The notes: generated from the sequence alone by a model not told the origin. 64,000 bases of DNA from Pseudomonas fluorescens (GCF_000802965.1 NZ_JSAK01000014.1:62001-126000); one strand, 5' to 3'. Numbered from the stretch's first letter, positions 20,362-40,025 are shown. Numbers and translations are program-made.

Positions 20362-21843
20362 TTACTCGAACCAGTGGGCTCGGGCGGCCATGATCAACTT
20401 GCCGGCACGATCATCGTCAATGCCGTCGATGTCGAGCAGGTCGTCAATAGACTGCTCGGCCAGGTCTTCGCGGGTAATTACGCCGCGCACCGCCAGTTCC
20501 ATCGCCAAATCCTTGTCCATACCCTCAAGCGAGAGCAGGTCTTCGGCCGGATGGGCGTCTGCCAGCTTTTCCTCAGTAGCGATGGCTTTGGTCAACAAAC
20601 GATCCTTGGCACGAGCGCGAAGCTCGTTGACGGTTTCTTCGTCAAAGCCGTCGATGTTGAGCATTTCTTCCAACGGTACGTAGGCAATCTCTTCCAGGCT
20701 GGTGAAGCCTTCATCTACCAGCACCTGAGCCAAATCTTCGTCGACTTCCAGCTCGTCGATGAAGTTGCGCAGGATGTCGCCGGTTTCTGCTTGCTGCTTA
20801 GCCTGGATGTCCGATTCGGTCATCACGTTCAGGGTCCAGCCAGTCAACTGGCTAGCCAGACGCACGTTCTGACCACCGCGACCAATGGCCTGAGCCAGAT
20901 TGTCTGCGCCAACGGCGATGTCCATTGCATGGGCATCTTCGTCAACGATAATTGCCGCAACCTCAGCCGGGGACATGGCGTTGATCACGAACTGAGCCGG
21001 GTTGTCGTCCCACAGGACGATATCAACACGCTCACCGCCCAACTCACCCGACACTGCCTGGACGCGCGAACCGCGCATACCGATGCAAGCGCCCTGCGGG
21101 TCGATGCGTTTGTCCTTGGAGCGGACGGCGATCTTGGCGCGCGAACCCGGATCACGGGACGCAGCCATTACTTCGATCAGGCCTTCAGCAATTTCCGGCA
21201 CTTCGATGCGGAACAACTCGATCAGCATTTCCGGCGCGGTACGCGACAGGATCAGCTGCGGGCCGCGGTTCTCGGTGCGGATTTCCTTGAGCAGCGCACG
21301 CAGACGCACGCCAACCCGGAAGGTTTCGCGAGAAATGATGTCTTCACGGGCCAGCAACGCTTCGGCGTTGTTGCCCAGATCAACGATCACGTTGTCGCGG
21401 GTCACTTTCTTCACGGTGCCGGAGATGATTTCACCCAGGCGCTCGCGGTAAGCGTCAACAACCTGAGCGCGCTCGGCTTCGCGAACTTTCTGCACGATGA
21501 CTTGCTTGGCAGTCTGTGCAGCGATACGGCCGAATTCGATGGACTCGATTTTCTCTTCGACAACATCGCCAACCTTGGCGCCAGGATGCGTTTCGGCAAC
21601 CTTGCTCGGCCAGGTTTCGATGGCCGGATCGTCCAGGTCTGCCTCTTCGACGACCGTCCAGCGACGGAAGGTCTCGTAAGCACCGGTGTGGCGGTTAATT
21701 TCCACACGCAGATCAACTTCGTCCTCGAAACGCTTTTTGGTAGCAGTGGCCAGAGCCAGCTCCAGCGCTTCAAAAATCACGTTTGCCGGTACGCCCTTTT
21801 CATTGGATACCGACTCAACAACCAGCAGTACTTCTTTGCTCAT
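20362..21843 (-). CDS. nusA: Transcription termination/antitermination factor NusA
   Basis: Binds RNA polymerase and controls pausing, termination and antitermination. The 493 residues (the P. aeruginosa length as I recall) contain an N-terminal polymerase-binding domain ([19 protein letters not shown]), S1 (about 135-200), two KH domains ([19 protein letters not shown] and [18 protein letters not shown]) and two acidic C-terminal repeats ending in [19 protein letters not shown] start at the ATG at 21843, with AAGGCGAGGCGTACG upstream. Confidence 0.98.
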   Translation of the reverse strand: MSKEVLLVVESVSNEKGVPANVIFEALELALATATKKRFEDEVDLRVEINRHTGAYETFRRWTVVEEADLDDPAIETWPSKVAETHPGAKVGDVVEEKIESIEFGRIAAQTAKQVIVQKVREAERAQVVDAYRERLGEIISGTVKKVTRDNVIVDLGNNAEALLAREDIISRETFRVGVRLRALLKEIRTENRGPQLILSRTAPEMLIELFRIEVPEIAEGLIEVMAASRDPGSRAKIAVRSKDKRIDPQGACIGMRGSRVQAVSGELGGERVDIVLWDDNPAQFVINAMSPAEVAAIIVDEDAHAMDIAVGADNLAQAIGRGGQNVRLASQLTGWTLNVMTESDIQAKQQAETGDILRNFIDELEVDEDLAQVLVDEGFTSLEEIAYVPLEEMLNIDGFDEETVNELRARAKDRLLTKAIATEEKLADAHPAEDLLSLEGMDKDLAMELAVRGVITREDLAEQSIDDLLDIDGIDDDRAGKLIMAARAHWFE

Positions 21844-21890
21844 CGTACGCCTCGCCTTTCGCAAGCCATTGGATCCGCGGGATCCGCGTC

Positions 21891-22349
21891 TCAGTCAAAA
21901 CTGGGAATAATGTTGGCCTTGTCGATCATATCGATCGGCAACAGGAACTCATGGTCTTCTACCTGCACCACGACATCCTGCTCTTCTACACCGCGCAGAA
22001 GGCCCTGAAAGTTGCGTCGACCTTCAAAAGGCGAGCGCAGCTTGATCTTCACTTGTTCACCGGCAAATTTTGCAAACTGCTCAAGAGTGAACAGCGGGCG
22101 TTCCATGCCAGGCGAGGAAACTTCAAGGGTGTATTCAACGGAAATTGGATCTTCAACATCCAGCACACCGCTGATCTGACGGCTGACAATGGCGCAATCG
22201 TCCACCAGCACGCCGCCCTCTTTATCGATATAAACGCGCAACATTGAGTGGCGACCTTGAGCCGAAAACTCAATACCCCAGCATTCATAGCCTAGGGCCA
22301 CGACCACCGGGGCCAGCAAGGCCTGCAACTCTTCTAGCTTGCTCGACAC
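21891..22349 (-). CDS. rimP: Ribosome maturation factor RimP
   Basis: 30S assembly factor. The 152 residues begin [20 protein letters not shown] and contain the family motifs [31 protein letters not shown] and [14 protein letters not shown]. The start chosen is GTG at 22349, with GAGGGGGTTCAG directly upstream and the usual family length; a longer frame to 22412 would run into the leader hairpin. First protein gene after tRNA-fMet, as in metY-rimP-nusA-infB of other gamma-proteobacteria. Confidence 0.95.
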   Translation of the reverse strand: MSSKLEELQALLAPVVVALGYECWGIEFSAQGRHSMLRVYIDKEGGVLVDDCAIVSRQISGVLDVEDPISVEYTLEVSSPGMERPLFTLEQFAKFAGEQVKIKLRSPFEGRRNFQGLLRGVEEQDVVVQVEDHEFLLPIDMIDKANIIPSFD

Positions 22350-22458
22350 CTGAACCCCCTCGTGCATGTATGTGCATGCTATGCAAAATAAAAAAATGGG
22401 CGAAACGCCCATCCTTGAAACGCCGTCGAACAGCGGCGTTGAAAGTGTCCAGCTAACA

Positions 22459-22480
22459 AAAAGCCCCTTAAAAGGGGCTC
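22459..22480 (-). terminator. Rho-independent terminator after tRNA-fMet
   Basis: Stem AGCCCCTT/AAGGGGCT on the bottom strand followed by TTTTTG, directly downstream of the initiator tRNA. It would reduce, and perhaps attenuate, read-through into rimP-nusA. Confidence 0.8.
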
Positions 22481-22487
22481 CTTAAAC

Positions 22488-22564
<77 letters not shown>

Positions 22565-22631
22565 ACAAAGCTGGGGCGGAAGTATACGACCGATCCCCTA
22601 CAGGGTCAATGTAACCTTCCACCTGCAAGAA

Positions 22632-22649
22632 AGCCCGCAACAGCGGGCT
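22632..22649 (-). terminator. Terminator-like hairpin between tRNA-Leu and tRNA-fMet
   Basis: AGCCCGCAACAGCGGGCT gives a 7-bp stem; on the bottom strand it is followed by TTCTTGC. Position right after tRNA-Leu suggests a terminator or a processing hairpin. Confidence 0.65.
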
Positions 22650-22661
22650 CTCCTGACTAAT

Positions 22662-22747
22662 TGGTACCGAGAAGGGGACTCGAACCCCTACACCCTATGG
22701 GCACAACCACCTCAAGGTTGCGTGTCTACCAATTCCACCACCTCGGC
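22662..22747 (-). tRNA. tRNA-Leu (anticodon GAG)
   Basis: The 86-nt bottom-strand class II tRNA begins GCCGAGGTGGTGGAATTGGT, has anticodon GAG, a variable arm (TGGTTGTGCCCATA region), T-loop TTCGAGT and encoded CCA. It lies 21 bp downstream of the secG stop. Confidence 0.96.
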
Positions 22748-22768
22748 ATACTACGTTTGAAACCCTTC

Positions 22769-23152
22769 TTACTTCTGCTCTTGAGCTGGAGGCACGTCAG
22801 TCGCTGGAGTAGCCGACTTTTGCTCTTGAAGCACCGGAACATCATCAGAAGCCGGTTGTTGCTTTGGAACTTCCAACACTGCTGGATTTGGGAGACCTAC
22901 TTGAGTCAGCTGATGAGCTTTCTCTTTAGCAAAGTAACCTAACCCTAAGCTGGTTATGAAGAAACCTGCGGCAAGTATAGCAGTAAACTTACTAAGAAAG
23001 GTAGCAGAACCTTGGCTTCCGAATACAGTATTTGAAGCACCTGCTCCGAAAGACGCGCCAGCGTCCGCACCTTTACCCTGCTGCAGCAATACGAGAGCTA
23101 CTACGCCCAATGCACCCAGCAGATGAAAAACGACTACGACTGTTTCCAGCAT
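22769..23152 (-). CDS. secG: Preprotein translocase subunit SecG
   Basis: Small inner-membrane subunit of SecYEG that helps SecA-driven export. The 127 residues have membrane segments at about 1-22 ([21 protein letters not shown]) and 52-72 ([19 protein letters not shown]), with the conserved cytoplasmic loop [20 protein letters not shown] between them. The C-terminal tail is Pro/Gln rich ([17 protein letters not shown]), as in pseudomonads. ATG at 23152; tpiA ends 4 bp upstream. Confidence 0.95.
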   Translation of the reverse strand: MLETVVVVFHLLGALGVVALVLLQQGKGADAGASFGAGASNTVFGSQGSATFLSKFTAILAAGFFITSLGLGYFAKEKAHQLTQVGLPNPAVLEVPKQQPASDDVPVLQEQKSATPATDVPPAQEQK

Positions 23153-23156
23153 TTTT

Positions 23157-23912
23157 TCAGTTTCCCGCGGCGCGAATGATCGCACCGAACTCATCTGCAT
23201 TCAGGGAAGCTCCACCAATGAGCCCCCCATCGATATCCGGCATGCCGAACAGTTCGACCGCATTGGCCGCCTTCACGCTGCCGCCGTATAGAAGCCGCAC
23301 ACCTTGTGCGACTTCAGAATTCTTTTCCGCCAACTGTGCGCGAATGGCTGCATGCACATCCTGCGCTTGTTGCGGCGAAGCAGTCAGCCCGGTGCCAATG
23401 GCCCAGACCGGCTCGTAAGCAATTACTGCATTGGCGAATGCCTCGACACCCAACTCGCCCATGATACTGCCCAGCTGACGCGAGACAACCTCAAGAGTCT
23501 TACCGGCTTCACGCTGCTCAAGGGTCTCCCCAATACACAACACCGGAATCAAGCCGCCTGCCTGTGCCGCTGCGAACTTGCGGATCAGCATCTCATCTTG
23601 CTCGCCCATTATCTGGCGGCGCTCAGAGTGCCCGACAAGCACCAGGGAACAACCTGCATCCACCAACTGACTCGGAGAAACCTCACCGGTCAATGCACCT
23701 TGCCCGGATTCCACCGCAGAGTTCTGCGCGCCGACCGAAATCGACTTTCCTTTCAAGCTATCAATCACTTGATTGATATGCAGGCAAGGCGGGAATACCG
23801 CGACATCAACACCGCTCGGCAACGCCAAACGACTAAGGCCGTTGATCAGCTCAGCGACGCTGGCGCGGGTACCGTGCATCTTCCAGTTACCAGCTACCAT
23901 AGGGCGACGCAT
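23157..23912 (-). CDS. tpiA: Triosephosphate isomerase
   Basis: Interconverts dihydroxyacetone phosphate and glyceraldehyde 3-phosphate. The 251 residues have the catalytic Lys11 (AGNWKMHG), His in LVGHSERR, Glu in [11 protein letters not shown], and the phosphate-binding [12 protein letters not shown] and GGLIGGASL loops. Follows glmM and overlaps the secG transcription unit. Confidence 0.98.
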   Translation of the reverse strand: MRRPMVAGNWKMHGTRASVAELINGLSRLALPSGVDVAVFPPCLHINQVIDSLKGKSISVGAQNSAVESGQGALTGEVSPSQLVDAGCSLVLVGHSERRQIMGEQDEMLIRKFAAAQAGGLIPVLCIGETLEQREAGKTLEVVSRQLGSIMGELGVEAFANAVIAYEPVWAIGTGLTASPQQAQDVHAAIRAQLAEKNSEVAQGVRLLYGGSVKAANAVELFGMPDIDGGLIGGASLNADEFGAIIRAAGN

Positions 23913-23978
23913 GCTGTACCTCGTCGGTCAAAGTGGGCGCAGATGTTACCCAACACAATCATGGCTGGCAAGCCGAAT

Positions 23979-25316
23979 TCAGGCAGAAACTTCAGTAACC
24001 AGTTTTGCCAGCTCTTCGGCGTAGCCGCGAACCTGTGTTTCGTCTTCGCCTTCAACCATCACGCGTACCAACGGCTCTGTTCCGGACTTGCGCAAGAGCA
24101 CGCGCCCGCGACCCGCCATAGCCTTGGTCACGCGCTCGCTCGCCTCCTTGACCGATGGATTATCAAGGGGGCTTGCACCACCGCCGAAGCGCACATTGAT
24201 CAACACCTGCGGGCACTTGCGCAACGCCTGACGCGTTTGAGCCAACCCTTCTGAGCGCGTTTTCAGCGCTAACAGCACTTGAAGCGCAGCGATGATCGCA
24301 TCACCGGTAGTGGTGTGGTTGAAACAAACGATATGACCCGAGTTCTCACCACCTACCAACCAGTTGCGCTCCAACAGCTCAGCGATCACATAACGATCAC
24401 CGACATTGGCGCGGACAAATGGAATCGCCAGATCCGCCAAGGCCAGCTCCAGGCCCAGGTTACTCATCAGCGTACCGACTACACCACCCTGCAACTTGCC
24501 CTGCTCGTGCAGATCGCGAGCAATGATGAACAACAACTCATCACCATCAACAATGACACCGGTGTGATCAACCATCAGGACACGGTCGCCATCACCATCG
24601 AATGCGATACCCAGATCAGCGTGCTCAGCCAGAACAGCAGCCTGCAGCTGCCCCATGTGAGTCGAACCGCAGTTGTCGTTGATGTTCAATCCGTTAGGCT
24701 GCGCGGACAGGACTACGACATCGGCCCCCAGCTCACGGAATACGCTAGGCGCCACCTTGTACGTTGCACCATGGGCGCAGTCGATGACGATCTTCAAACC
24801 CGAAAAGCTGGTGCCGGTTGGCACACTACTTTTGCAGAATTCAATATAACGACCCGAGGCGTCGTTGATTCGCGAGACCTTGCCAATCTTGCTCGACTCG
24901 ACCACGGTCATCGGCGTGTCGAGCAGCTCTTCGATCATGTGCTCGATTTCATCCGGAAGCTTGGTTCCCTTGCCGGAGAAAAACTTGATGCCGTTATCGT
25001 CATGTGGATTGTGCGAGGCACTGATCACAATGCCGGCTTCGGCATGAAAAGTACGCGTCAGGTAGGCGATGGCGGGTGTCGGCATCGGGCCCAGAAGCAT
25101 TACGTCAGCGCCGGCCGACGTTAACCCAGCCTCAAGTGCCGATTCGAACATGTACCCCGAGATTCGAGTGTCCTTGCCCACCAGCACCTTGCATGCGCCC
25201 ATTTTGCGGAACGCCATGCCAGCAGCCCAACCGAGCTTGAGCATGAAATCAGGAGTAATCGGGTACTCACCGACCCGACCACGAATGCCGTCGGTGCCAA
25301 AGTATTTCTTAGTCAT
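23979..25316 (-). CDS. glmM: Phosphoglucosamine mutase
   Basis: Converts glucosamine 6-phosphate to glucosamine 1-phosphate for UDP-GlcNAc. The 445 residues carry the phosphoserine motif [14 protein letters not shown] (Ser about 102), the metal loop [13 protein letters not shown], the ENSGHI sugar loop and the phosphate-binding [14 protein letters not shown] loop. I use the ATG at 25316; the frame extends to 25358 without support. folP ends 16 bp upstream. Confidence 0.98.
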   Translation of the reverse strand: MTKKYFGTDGIRGRVGEYPITPDFMLKLGWAAGMAFRKMGACKVLVGKDTRISGYMFESALEAGLTSAGADVMLLGPMPTPAIAYLTRTFHAEAGIVISASHNPHDDNGIKFFSGKGTKLPDEIEHMIEELLDTPMTVVESSKIGKVSRINDASGRYIEFCKSSVPTGTSFSGLKIVIDCAHGATYKVAPSVFRELGADVVVLSAQPNGLNINDNCGSTHMGQLQAAVLAEHADLGIAFDGDGDRVLMVDHTGVIVDGDELLFIIARDLHEQGKLQGGVVGTLMSNLGLELALADLAIPFVRANVGDRYVIAELLERNWLVGGENSGHIVCFNHTTTGDAIIAALQVLLALKTRSEGLAQTRQALRKCPQVLINVRFGGGASPLDNPSVKEASERVTKAMAGRGRVLLRKSGTEPLVRVMVEGEDETQVRGYAEELAKLVTEVSA

Positions 25317-25332
25317 AGGTACTCCATCATTC

Positions 25333-26184
25333 TTATTCGGCTGATTCCACTGCGGCAATCATCCTCACCACATCGACTGTTTCAGCAACATCGTGGACGC
25401 GCAATATACGCGCACCCTTTTGTGATGCCAGCGCTGCGAGAGCGAGACCGCCATACAAGCGCTCATCCACCGGGCGATTCAGTGCCTGACCTATCATGCT
25501 CTTTCGCGAAACCCCGACCAACAGGGGACGCCCAAAGACATGCAAGGCTTCCATATGTTTGAACAAGCTTAAATTGTGCTGCAGGGTTTTAGCGAAGCCA
25601 AAGCCCGGATCGAGGATGATCCGCTCAGCCGGAATACCTGCTGACGCGCACTGAGCCATACGTTCGGCAAGAAACTCAGCCACCTCTTTCGTAACGTCCT
25701 GGTAGTGCGGATTATCCTGCATATCGCCCGGCTCACCGAGCATGTGCATCAGACAGACGGGCAGCCCTGTTGCCGCTGCCGCATCCAGAGCGCCGTCGCG
25801 ACGCAGTGCACGCACGTCGTTGATCAACCCGGCTCCCAGCCGCGCAGTTTCGCGCATGACGGCTGGCGTGGAAGTATCAACCGATATAATCACATCCAAT
25901 TCGCGGTTAATCCGCTCGACGATCGGCGCTACACGCTCAAGCTCCTCAAGCGGCGACACTGCCCTGGCGCCTGGCCGTGTCGACTCTCCGCCGACATCAA
26001 TCAGCGTCGCGCCAGCCGCCACCATTGCTTCAGCATGACGCAAGGCTGCATCAAGCTGGCTGTACTGGCCACCGTCGGAAAAGGAATCGGGAGTGACATT
26101 GAGAATGCCCATGACATGCGTCTGGGCCAAATCAAGAACCCGGTTGCCGCAAGGCAACCGGGTCGAGGACTGAACAGAAGTCAT
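25333..26184 (-). CDS. folP: Dihydropteroate synthase
   Basis: Condenses 6-hydroxymethyl-dihydropterin pyrophosphate with p-aminobenzoate in folate synthesis; the sulfonamide target. The 283 residues have signatures [34 protein letters not shown], the [12 protein letters not shown] segment, [22 protein letters not shown] and RVHDVAE. 8 bp after the ftsH stop. Confidence 0.97.
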   Translation of the reverse strand: MTSVQSSTRLPCGNRVLDLAQTHVMGILNVTPDSFSDGGQYSQLDAALRHAEAMVAAGATLIDVGGESTRPGARAVSPLEELERVAPIVERINRELDVIISVDTSTPAVMRETARLGAGLINDVRALRRDGALDAAAATGLPVCLMHMLGEPGDMQDNPHYQDVTKEVAEFLAERMAQCASAGIPAERIILDPGFGFAKTLQHNLSLFKHMEALHVFGRPLLVGVSRKSMIGQALNRPVDERLYGGLALAALASQKGARILRVHDVAETVDVVRMIAAVESAE

Positions 26185-26192
26185 TTCAAACC

Positions 26193-28112
<1,920 letters not shown>

Positions 28113-28305
28113 TTAACTACCCTCTGAAGCAAGCGCCGCTGGTGGCGCGCGCTTCGCATGATATTCACCGGCCTAACTTACTACATTACCTACAACTCTG
28201 GCAGGCGCCGTCTGTAACCCTTTGTGAAACACTTTCTACACAATATTCGCTTATGCACGCGAGGCGAAATACGAAAAACCTATCACCCCGCCTAAAAACC
28301 TCGTT

Positions 28306-28935
28306 TTATTCGCTGCGACCGCGATAGCCCCAAGCCAGCATGTACTGCTCGCGGGAGCTGCCACGAGAGGAGTCCGGTTTGATCATCTGGATCTTGTCGA
28401 ACTTCTTGCGAGCGTCCTTCAGGTAAACATCGAAACCTTCGCCCTGAAAAATCTTGATTACGAAATTACCACCCGGCTTGAGAATCCGCTCCGCCAAATC
28501 AAGCGCCAGCTCGCACAGAAACATGGCTTTCGGCATGTCCACTTCAGGCGTACCACTCATATTGGGGGCCATATCGGAAATCACAAGGTCCACCTGCGAA
28601 TTACCGACGGCCTCAAGGATTTGGGCCAGCACTTCGTCCTGAGTGAAGTCACCCTGAATGAAAGTCACGTCCGGAATGCTGTCCATTTCCAGGATGTCCG
28701 AGGCGATCAGACGCCCCTGACCACCGATCAGCCGGCTAGTGACCTGCGACCAGCCACCGGGCGCTGCACCCAGGTCGACAACGCTCATGCCCGGACGGAT
28801 CAGCTTGTATTTCTCCTGGACCTCCAGAAGTTTGTAACTCGCACGCGAGCGGTATCCATCCTTCTGCGCCTGCTTCACATAGGGATCATTGACATGTCTT
28901 TTCAGCCAACCAAGGCTTGTCTTGGAACGCGCCAT
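28306..28935 (-). CDS. rlmE: 23S rRNA (uridine-2'-O) methyltransferase RlmE
   Basis: Methylates U2552 in the 23S A-loop late in 50S assembly; a heat-shock protein in E. coli. The 209 residues contain the SAM site [29 protein letters not shown] with the catalytic Asp, the [14 protein letters not shown] strand, and the [17 protein letters not shown]-terminus. 193 bp upstream of ftsH and divergent from yhbY. Confidence 0.97.
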   Translation of the reverse strand: MARSKTSLGWLKRHVNDPYVKQAQKDGYRSRASYKLLEVQEKYKLIRPGMSVVDLGAAPGGWSQVTSRLIGGQGRLIASDILEMDSIPDVTFIQGDFTQDEVLAQILEAVGNSQVDLVISDMAPNMSGTPEVDMPKAMFLCELALDLAERILKPGGNFVIKIFQGEGFDVYLKDARKKFDKIQMIKPDSSRGSSREQYMLAWGYRGRSE

Positions 28936-28990
28936 TGGGCACCTCGATGATAAGGGTCGTGATTAGTTGGGCGGATCCACGAACCCTCGG

Positions 28991-29011
28991 GTAAAATGGC
29001 CGCCATTTTAC
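28991..29011. promoter_or_regulatory. Perfect 21-bp palindrome upstream of yhbY
   Basis: GTAAAATGGC-C-GCCATTTTAC is a perfect inverted repeat with a single central base, 25 bp before the yhbY ATG and 55 bp before the rlmE ATG. It contains TAAAAT, which could double as a -10 box. It could be a protein operator or a 5' leader stem; I do not recognise the factor. Confidence 0.5.
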
Positions 29012-29036
29012 AGAATCCAGACGAAAGGGTCAGATT

Positions 29037-29345
29037 ATGCCGCTCACTCAAGAGCAGAAGAAACAGTACAAATCCATTGGCCACCATCTGAAACCGGTTT
29101 TGATTGTGGCTGACAACGGTTTGACTGAAGGTGTGTTAGCCGAACTTGAACGCGCATTGGCGGATCACGAGCTGATCAAAATCAAGCTCAACATCCTGGA
29201 TCGCGAATCCCGCCTGGCGTCCATTGCAGAACTCTGCAAGGTCGGCAAAGCGGACCTGGTTCAAGTCATCGGCAAGATGGCACTGATTTACCGCAAGAAC
29301 TTCAGCGTCAACAAGCAGCTGTCGAACGTCCATCGCTTCAAGTGA
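29037..29345 (+). CDS. yhbY: CRM-domain RNA-binding protein YhbY
   Basis: A single CRS1-YhbY (CRM) domain protein of 102 residues, associated with pre-50S ribosomes in E. coli. It begins MPLTQEQKKQYKSIGHHLKP and has the family GLTEGVLAELERALADHELI and GKMALIYRKN motifs. Divergent from rlmE, with the palindrome in the shared region, which suggests coordinated ribosome-assembly control. Confidence 0.94.
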   Translation: MPLTQEQKKQYKSIGHHLKPVLIVADNGLTEGVLAELERALADHELIKIKLNILDRESRLASIAELCKVGKADLVQVIGKMALIYRKNFSVNKQLSNVHRFK

Positions 29346-29354
29346 TGGCAAGGG

Positions 29355-29759
29355 TCAAGGGTGTGCTTCGCGCACCCTGCCACTCCATCCCGGCACTGGC
29401 TGCAACACCAGCACCAACCCGGAAAAGCCCAGAATCAGATAGCTGAATACCTGCCAACGCACCGCTTCCGGCCAGCCAATCCGCGCTGCGAAGTACATCG
29501 CACACGCATACAGCGCCATCAATAGCAGTTGCCCGCGAATATCCCGCCATAGACTGGCAAGGCCCTCGGCCTGAACCAGCACCAAAACCTGAAATACCAC
29601 ACACGCTGCGGCGAATCCCACCATCAGCGCATCCAGCATGCCTGCAATTTCTTCGATCAGCAGCGGCGCCAGGCCAATTCGGCCAAGCACCGGCAGCAGA
29701 CCGATATGTAACAGCCACAGGCCGCCAACCCATAACATCTGAGTCAGTTGCCAAAGCAT
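29355..29759 (-). CDS. Small membrane protein (DUF4149/TMEM205-like)
   Basis: A 134-residue inner-membrane protein with four predicted hydrophobic segments (MLWVGGLWLLHIGLLPVL; LMVGFAAACVVFQVLVLVQ; LLLMALYACAMYFAA; VFSYLILGFSGLVLVLQPV). It resembles DUF4149 proteins found after greA in pseudomonads (PA4754 position by memory). The ATG at 29759 directly follows a greA-end hairpin and has no clear Shine-Dalgarno; an upstream in-frame start at 29831 would lie inside greA. Function unknown. Confidence 0.75.
   Translation of the reverse strand: MLWQLTQMLWVGGLWLLHIGLLPVLGRIGLAPLLIEEIAGMLDALMVGFAAACVVFQVLVLVQAEGLASLWRDIRGQLLLMALYACAMYFAARIGWPEAVRWQVFSYLILGFSGLVLVLQPVPGWSGRVREAHP
29358..29378. terminator. 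Possible bidirectional terminator hairpin
   Basis: AGGGTGTGC-TTCG-CGCACCCT: an 8-9-bp stem with the very stable TTCG/CGAA loop between convergent yhbY and the DUF4149-like gene, overlapping the latter's last codons. It lacks a U-run. Confidence 0.45.
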
Positions 29760-29782
29760 GGCGCCCGCACGAAGCGGGCGCC
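29760..29782 (-). terminator. GC-rich hairpin after greA, abutting next start codon
   Basis: GGCGCCCGC-ACGAA-GCGGGCGCC is a 9-bp perfect stem beginning 5 bp past the greA stop and ending immediately before the next gene's ATG. There is no U-run, so it may act on translation of that gene rather than ending transcription. Confidence 0.6.
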
Positions 29783-29787
29783 TGCGT

Positions 29788-30266
29788 TTAGATGTGGCGA
29801 ACTTCGACAATCTCGTACTCGATAACGCCACCAGGCGTTTTCACGGCAACCACATCACCCTCTTCCTTGGCAATCAAGGCGCGGGCCAATGGCGAACCCA
29901 CCGAAATCTTGCCGAGTTTGAAGTCCGCCTCATCCTCACCCACGATGTGGTAAGTGACGCGCTCATCAGTCTCGACGTTGGCGATTTCAACGGTGGTGCC
30001 GAAAATCACTTTGCCGGTGTGAGGAATAGTCGTGACATCAATGATGACCTGATTCTGAATCCGGCCTTCGATGTCACGAATACGCGCCTCAACCATACCC
30101 TGCTGCTCGCGAGCAGCGTGGTATTCGGCGTTTTCCTTCAAGTCACCCAACTCACGAGCCGTACCGATGTCCTGGCTGAGCTTCGGACGGACGACTTTGG
30201 TCAGGTGAGTGTGCTCCTCTTCCAGGGCGCGAGCGCCCTGAACGGTCATTGGGTACTTCGTTATGC

Positions 30267-30270
<4 letters not shown>
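29788..30270 (-). CDS. greA: Transcription elongation factor GreA
   Basis: Enters the RNA polymerase secondary channel and stimulates cleavage of backtracked RNA. The 160 residues have an N-terminal coiled coil ([20 protein letters not shown], with acidic tip region [17 protein letters not shown]) and a C-terminal FKBP-like domain ([17 protein letters not shown]). The ATG overlaps the carB stop by 3-4 bp (ATGA), so it ends the carAB-greA transcription unit. Confidence 0.97.
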
Positions 30271-33488
<3,218 letters not shown>

Positions 33489-33606
33489 GGGTTTGTCACT
33501 CAAATCCGCAGGTCAGTCGGCAAGCCGTCTTGTTCAATCTCTGAAGACTTGAGGGTGTCGCCGGTGTCGGGACCGCCCTCAAGCTTTGCTACATCAGGGC
33601 GAGCGA

Positions 33607-34743
<1,137 letters not shown>

Positions 34744-34788
34744 GAAGACCTCCCGTAAATAAAGCCTGAAAGGGCGATCGCAGGTTGT

Positions 34789-34824
34789 AAAAAAGCGGAG
34801 TGACGTATGGACACGTCACCCCGC
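34789..34824 (-). terminator. Terminator/attenuator in the carA leader
   Basis: On the bottom strand GCGGGGTGACGT pairs with ACGTCACTCCGC (12 bp, one G-U) around loop GTCCAT, followed by six T. It lies 45 nt upstream of the carA TTG and downstream of the dapB terminator, so it can only act on carAB transcription. A second leader stem is at 34848-34870. Confidence 0.8.
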
Positions 34825-34847
34825 TTCTTCACTGAATTATTCTGCGC

Positions 34848-34870
34848 GCTTTTAGTGGACACACTAAAGC
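34848..34870 (-). promoter_or_regulatory. Upstream hairpin of the carA leader
   Basis: GCTTTTAGTGGACACACTAAAGC gives a near-perfect stem (GCTTTAGTG with CACTAAAAGC) 23 bp before the attenuator stem. It may act as a pause or as an alternative fold in the leader RNA. Confidence 0.55.
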
Positions 34871-34961
34871 TGTAGCTTACAGAAAAAGGCATTTTTGGTC
34901 TACCGCCAATGAGCCTTAAAGGCTGGAGAATGCGACAGGACGTCGCTTGGCGGAATAAAAC

Positions 34962-34988
34962 CGGGCTCAAACGCTGTGCGCGAGCCCG
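34962..34988 (-). terminator. Rho-independent terminator of dapB
   Basis: CGGGCTC and GAGCCCG close a hairpin 14 bp after the dapB stop. On the bottom strand it is followed by GTTTTATT. Confidence 0.75.
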
Positions 34989-35002
34989 ATTTCGGGTGCA
35001 TC

Positions 35003-36941
<1,939 letters not shown>

Positions 36942-37238
36942 AAGTCTTTTGCACTCTTGAGGACGTTCGACAAACCTCTCCTGAGCCTCGTCAAACTCGT
37001 TGAGCCCCAATACAGGCCCGGACCCAACTCACGTCAATTCAACGATCCTGGTCTTTGATTCGATCGGCACTTTCGGCCCGGAAAGCAGGAGCATTTCCGG
37101 CCATGCCATCAACACGCGAGCGTTGTCGCATGCTGAAAAAATTCGCTAACTCCAGACACGCCAACGCGGGAGCAAGCTCCCGCGCGGCGACATCCTACCA
37201 GTCACCGCCGCAAGGCAGTCAACCGGCCGACCAACAAC
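36942..37238 (-). other. dnaK-dnaJ intercistronic region with two hairpins
   Basis: 297 bp without a gene. It holds two inverted repeats: 37075-37102 (GGCCCGGAAA with TTTCCGGCC, one bulged base) and 37165-37184 (CGCGGGAGC-AA-GCTCCCGCG, perfect). Neither has a U-run. They could tune dnaJ relative to dnaK or be RNA-processing sites; a separate small RNA cannot be excluded. Confidence 0.5.
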
Positions 37239-39155
<1,917 letters not shown>

Positions 39156-39233
39156 GTTCACTCTCCCGAAACTTTGGATTTGGTTGCCGCAGCAGTGGTG
39201 GCTAACTGCGGTAGCACTTAAACGCTTGACTTC

Positions 39234-39262
39234 TAAATGGGGGCCTTGCGGCTAATTTCAAG
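39234..39262 (-). promoter_or_regulatory. Sigma-32 (heat-shock) promoter of dnaK
   Basis: Bottom strand reads CTTGAA (39257-39262), a 14-bp spacer, then CCCCATTTA (39234-39242), a full match to the sigma-32 consensus CTTGAA-N13-15-CCCCATNT. The -35 box contains the grpE stop codon TGA. Confidence 0.8.
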
Positions 39263-39824
39263 CCTGCTCATCAATCGAAGGCGAAACTGGCGCAGGCGCC
39301 TTGCTGACCACGACCATCGCCGGGCGCAGCAGGCGACCATTGAGCTGGTAGCCCTTCTGGAACACCTTGAGCACGCTGTTCGGCTCGAGGTCAGCGCTTT
39401 CCTGCATGGCCATTGCCTGATGAAGAACGGCGTTGAACGGTTCGCCATGCGGATCGATCGCTTCCAGCTGATAACGCTTCAGGGTGTCCTGGAACATTTT
39501 CAGGGTCAGCTCGATACCTTCGCGCATCGGACGGATGCTCTCGTCATCCGGGTTCGACAACTCCAAGCCGCGCTCGAGACTGTCGATGATCGGCAGCAAG
39601 TCGCTAGCGAATTTTTCCAGCGCGAATTTGTGAGCCTTTTCCACGTCCTGCTCGGCGCGACGGCGGACGTTCTGCAGATCGGCAGCTACACGCAAAGCCT
39701 GATCCTGCGCGCCTGCCAGTTGCTCTTCGAGCACTTGTACACGAGCCGCCAGATCATCACCCGAAGCCTGGGGAGCCTGATCGGCGTCTAGATTTTGCGT
39801 ATCCACTGTCTGTTCGTCAGCCAT
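39258..39824 (-). CDS. grpE: Nucleotide exchange factor GrpE
   Basis: Releases ADP from DnaK. The 188 residues have an acidic Asp/Gln-rich N-terminus, a long dimeric helix ([20 protein letters not shown] onward), and the C-terminal beta domain with the family pattern [20 protein letters not shown] and [24 protein letters not shown] at 39824, with ATTGAAAGGAGAATTCT upstream. A sigma-32 promoter lies 53 bp upstream. Confidence 0.97.
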   Translation of the reverse strand: MADEQTVDTQNLDADQAPQASGDDLAARVQVLEEQLAGAQDQALRVAADLQNVRRRAEQDVEKAHKFALEKFASDLLPIIDSLERGLELSNPDDESIRPMREGIELTLKMFQDTLKRYQLEAIDPHGEPFNAVLHQAMAMQESADLEPNSVLKVFQKGYQLNGRLLRPAMVVVSKAPAPVSPSIDEQA

Positions 39825-39876
39825 AGAATTCTCCTTTCAATATCGTCCGCGAGCTCAACTCGCGCTTCTGCCCAGC

Positions 39877-39908
39877 TATATGGGGCCGCAAAATCCGGCT
39901 TCAAGGGG
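39877..39908 (-). promoter_or_regulatory. Sigma-32 (heat-shock) promoter of grpE
   Basis: Bottom strand reads CCCCTTGAA (39900-39908), 14 bp, CCCCATATA (39877-39885): a near-perfect sigma-32 promoter upstream of grpE-dnaK-dnaJ. Confidence 0.85.
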
Positions 39909-40025
39909 TGCCTACGCATTAACCCTACAAAAAACACATGCATTGTCATTGCAGGGCGCACTAAGGATTTCGTCGGATCAAGCCAATCGAGCTAACGAGG
40001 GGCATTGTCAGCCAGAAACAAAACA

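Noticed and set aside
28113..28305. Sigma-32 promoter upstream of ftsH
   Set aside because: No CTTGAA/CCCCATNT pair with 13-15 bp spacing could be found in this 193-bp gap.
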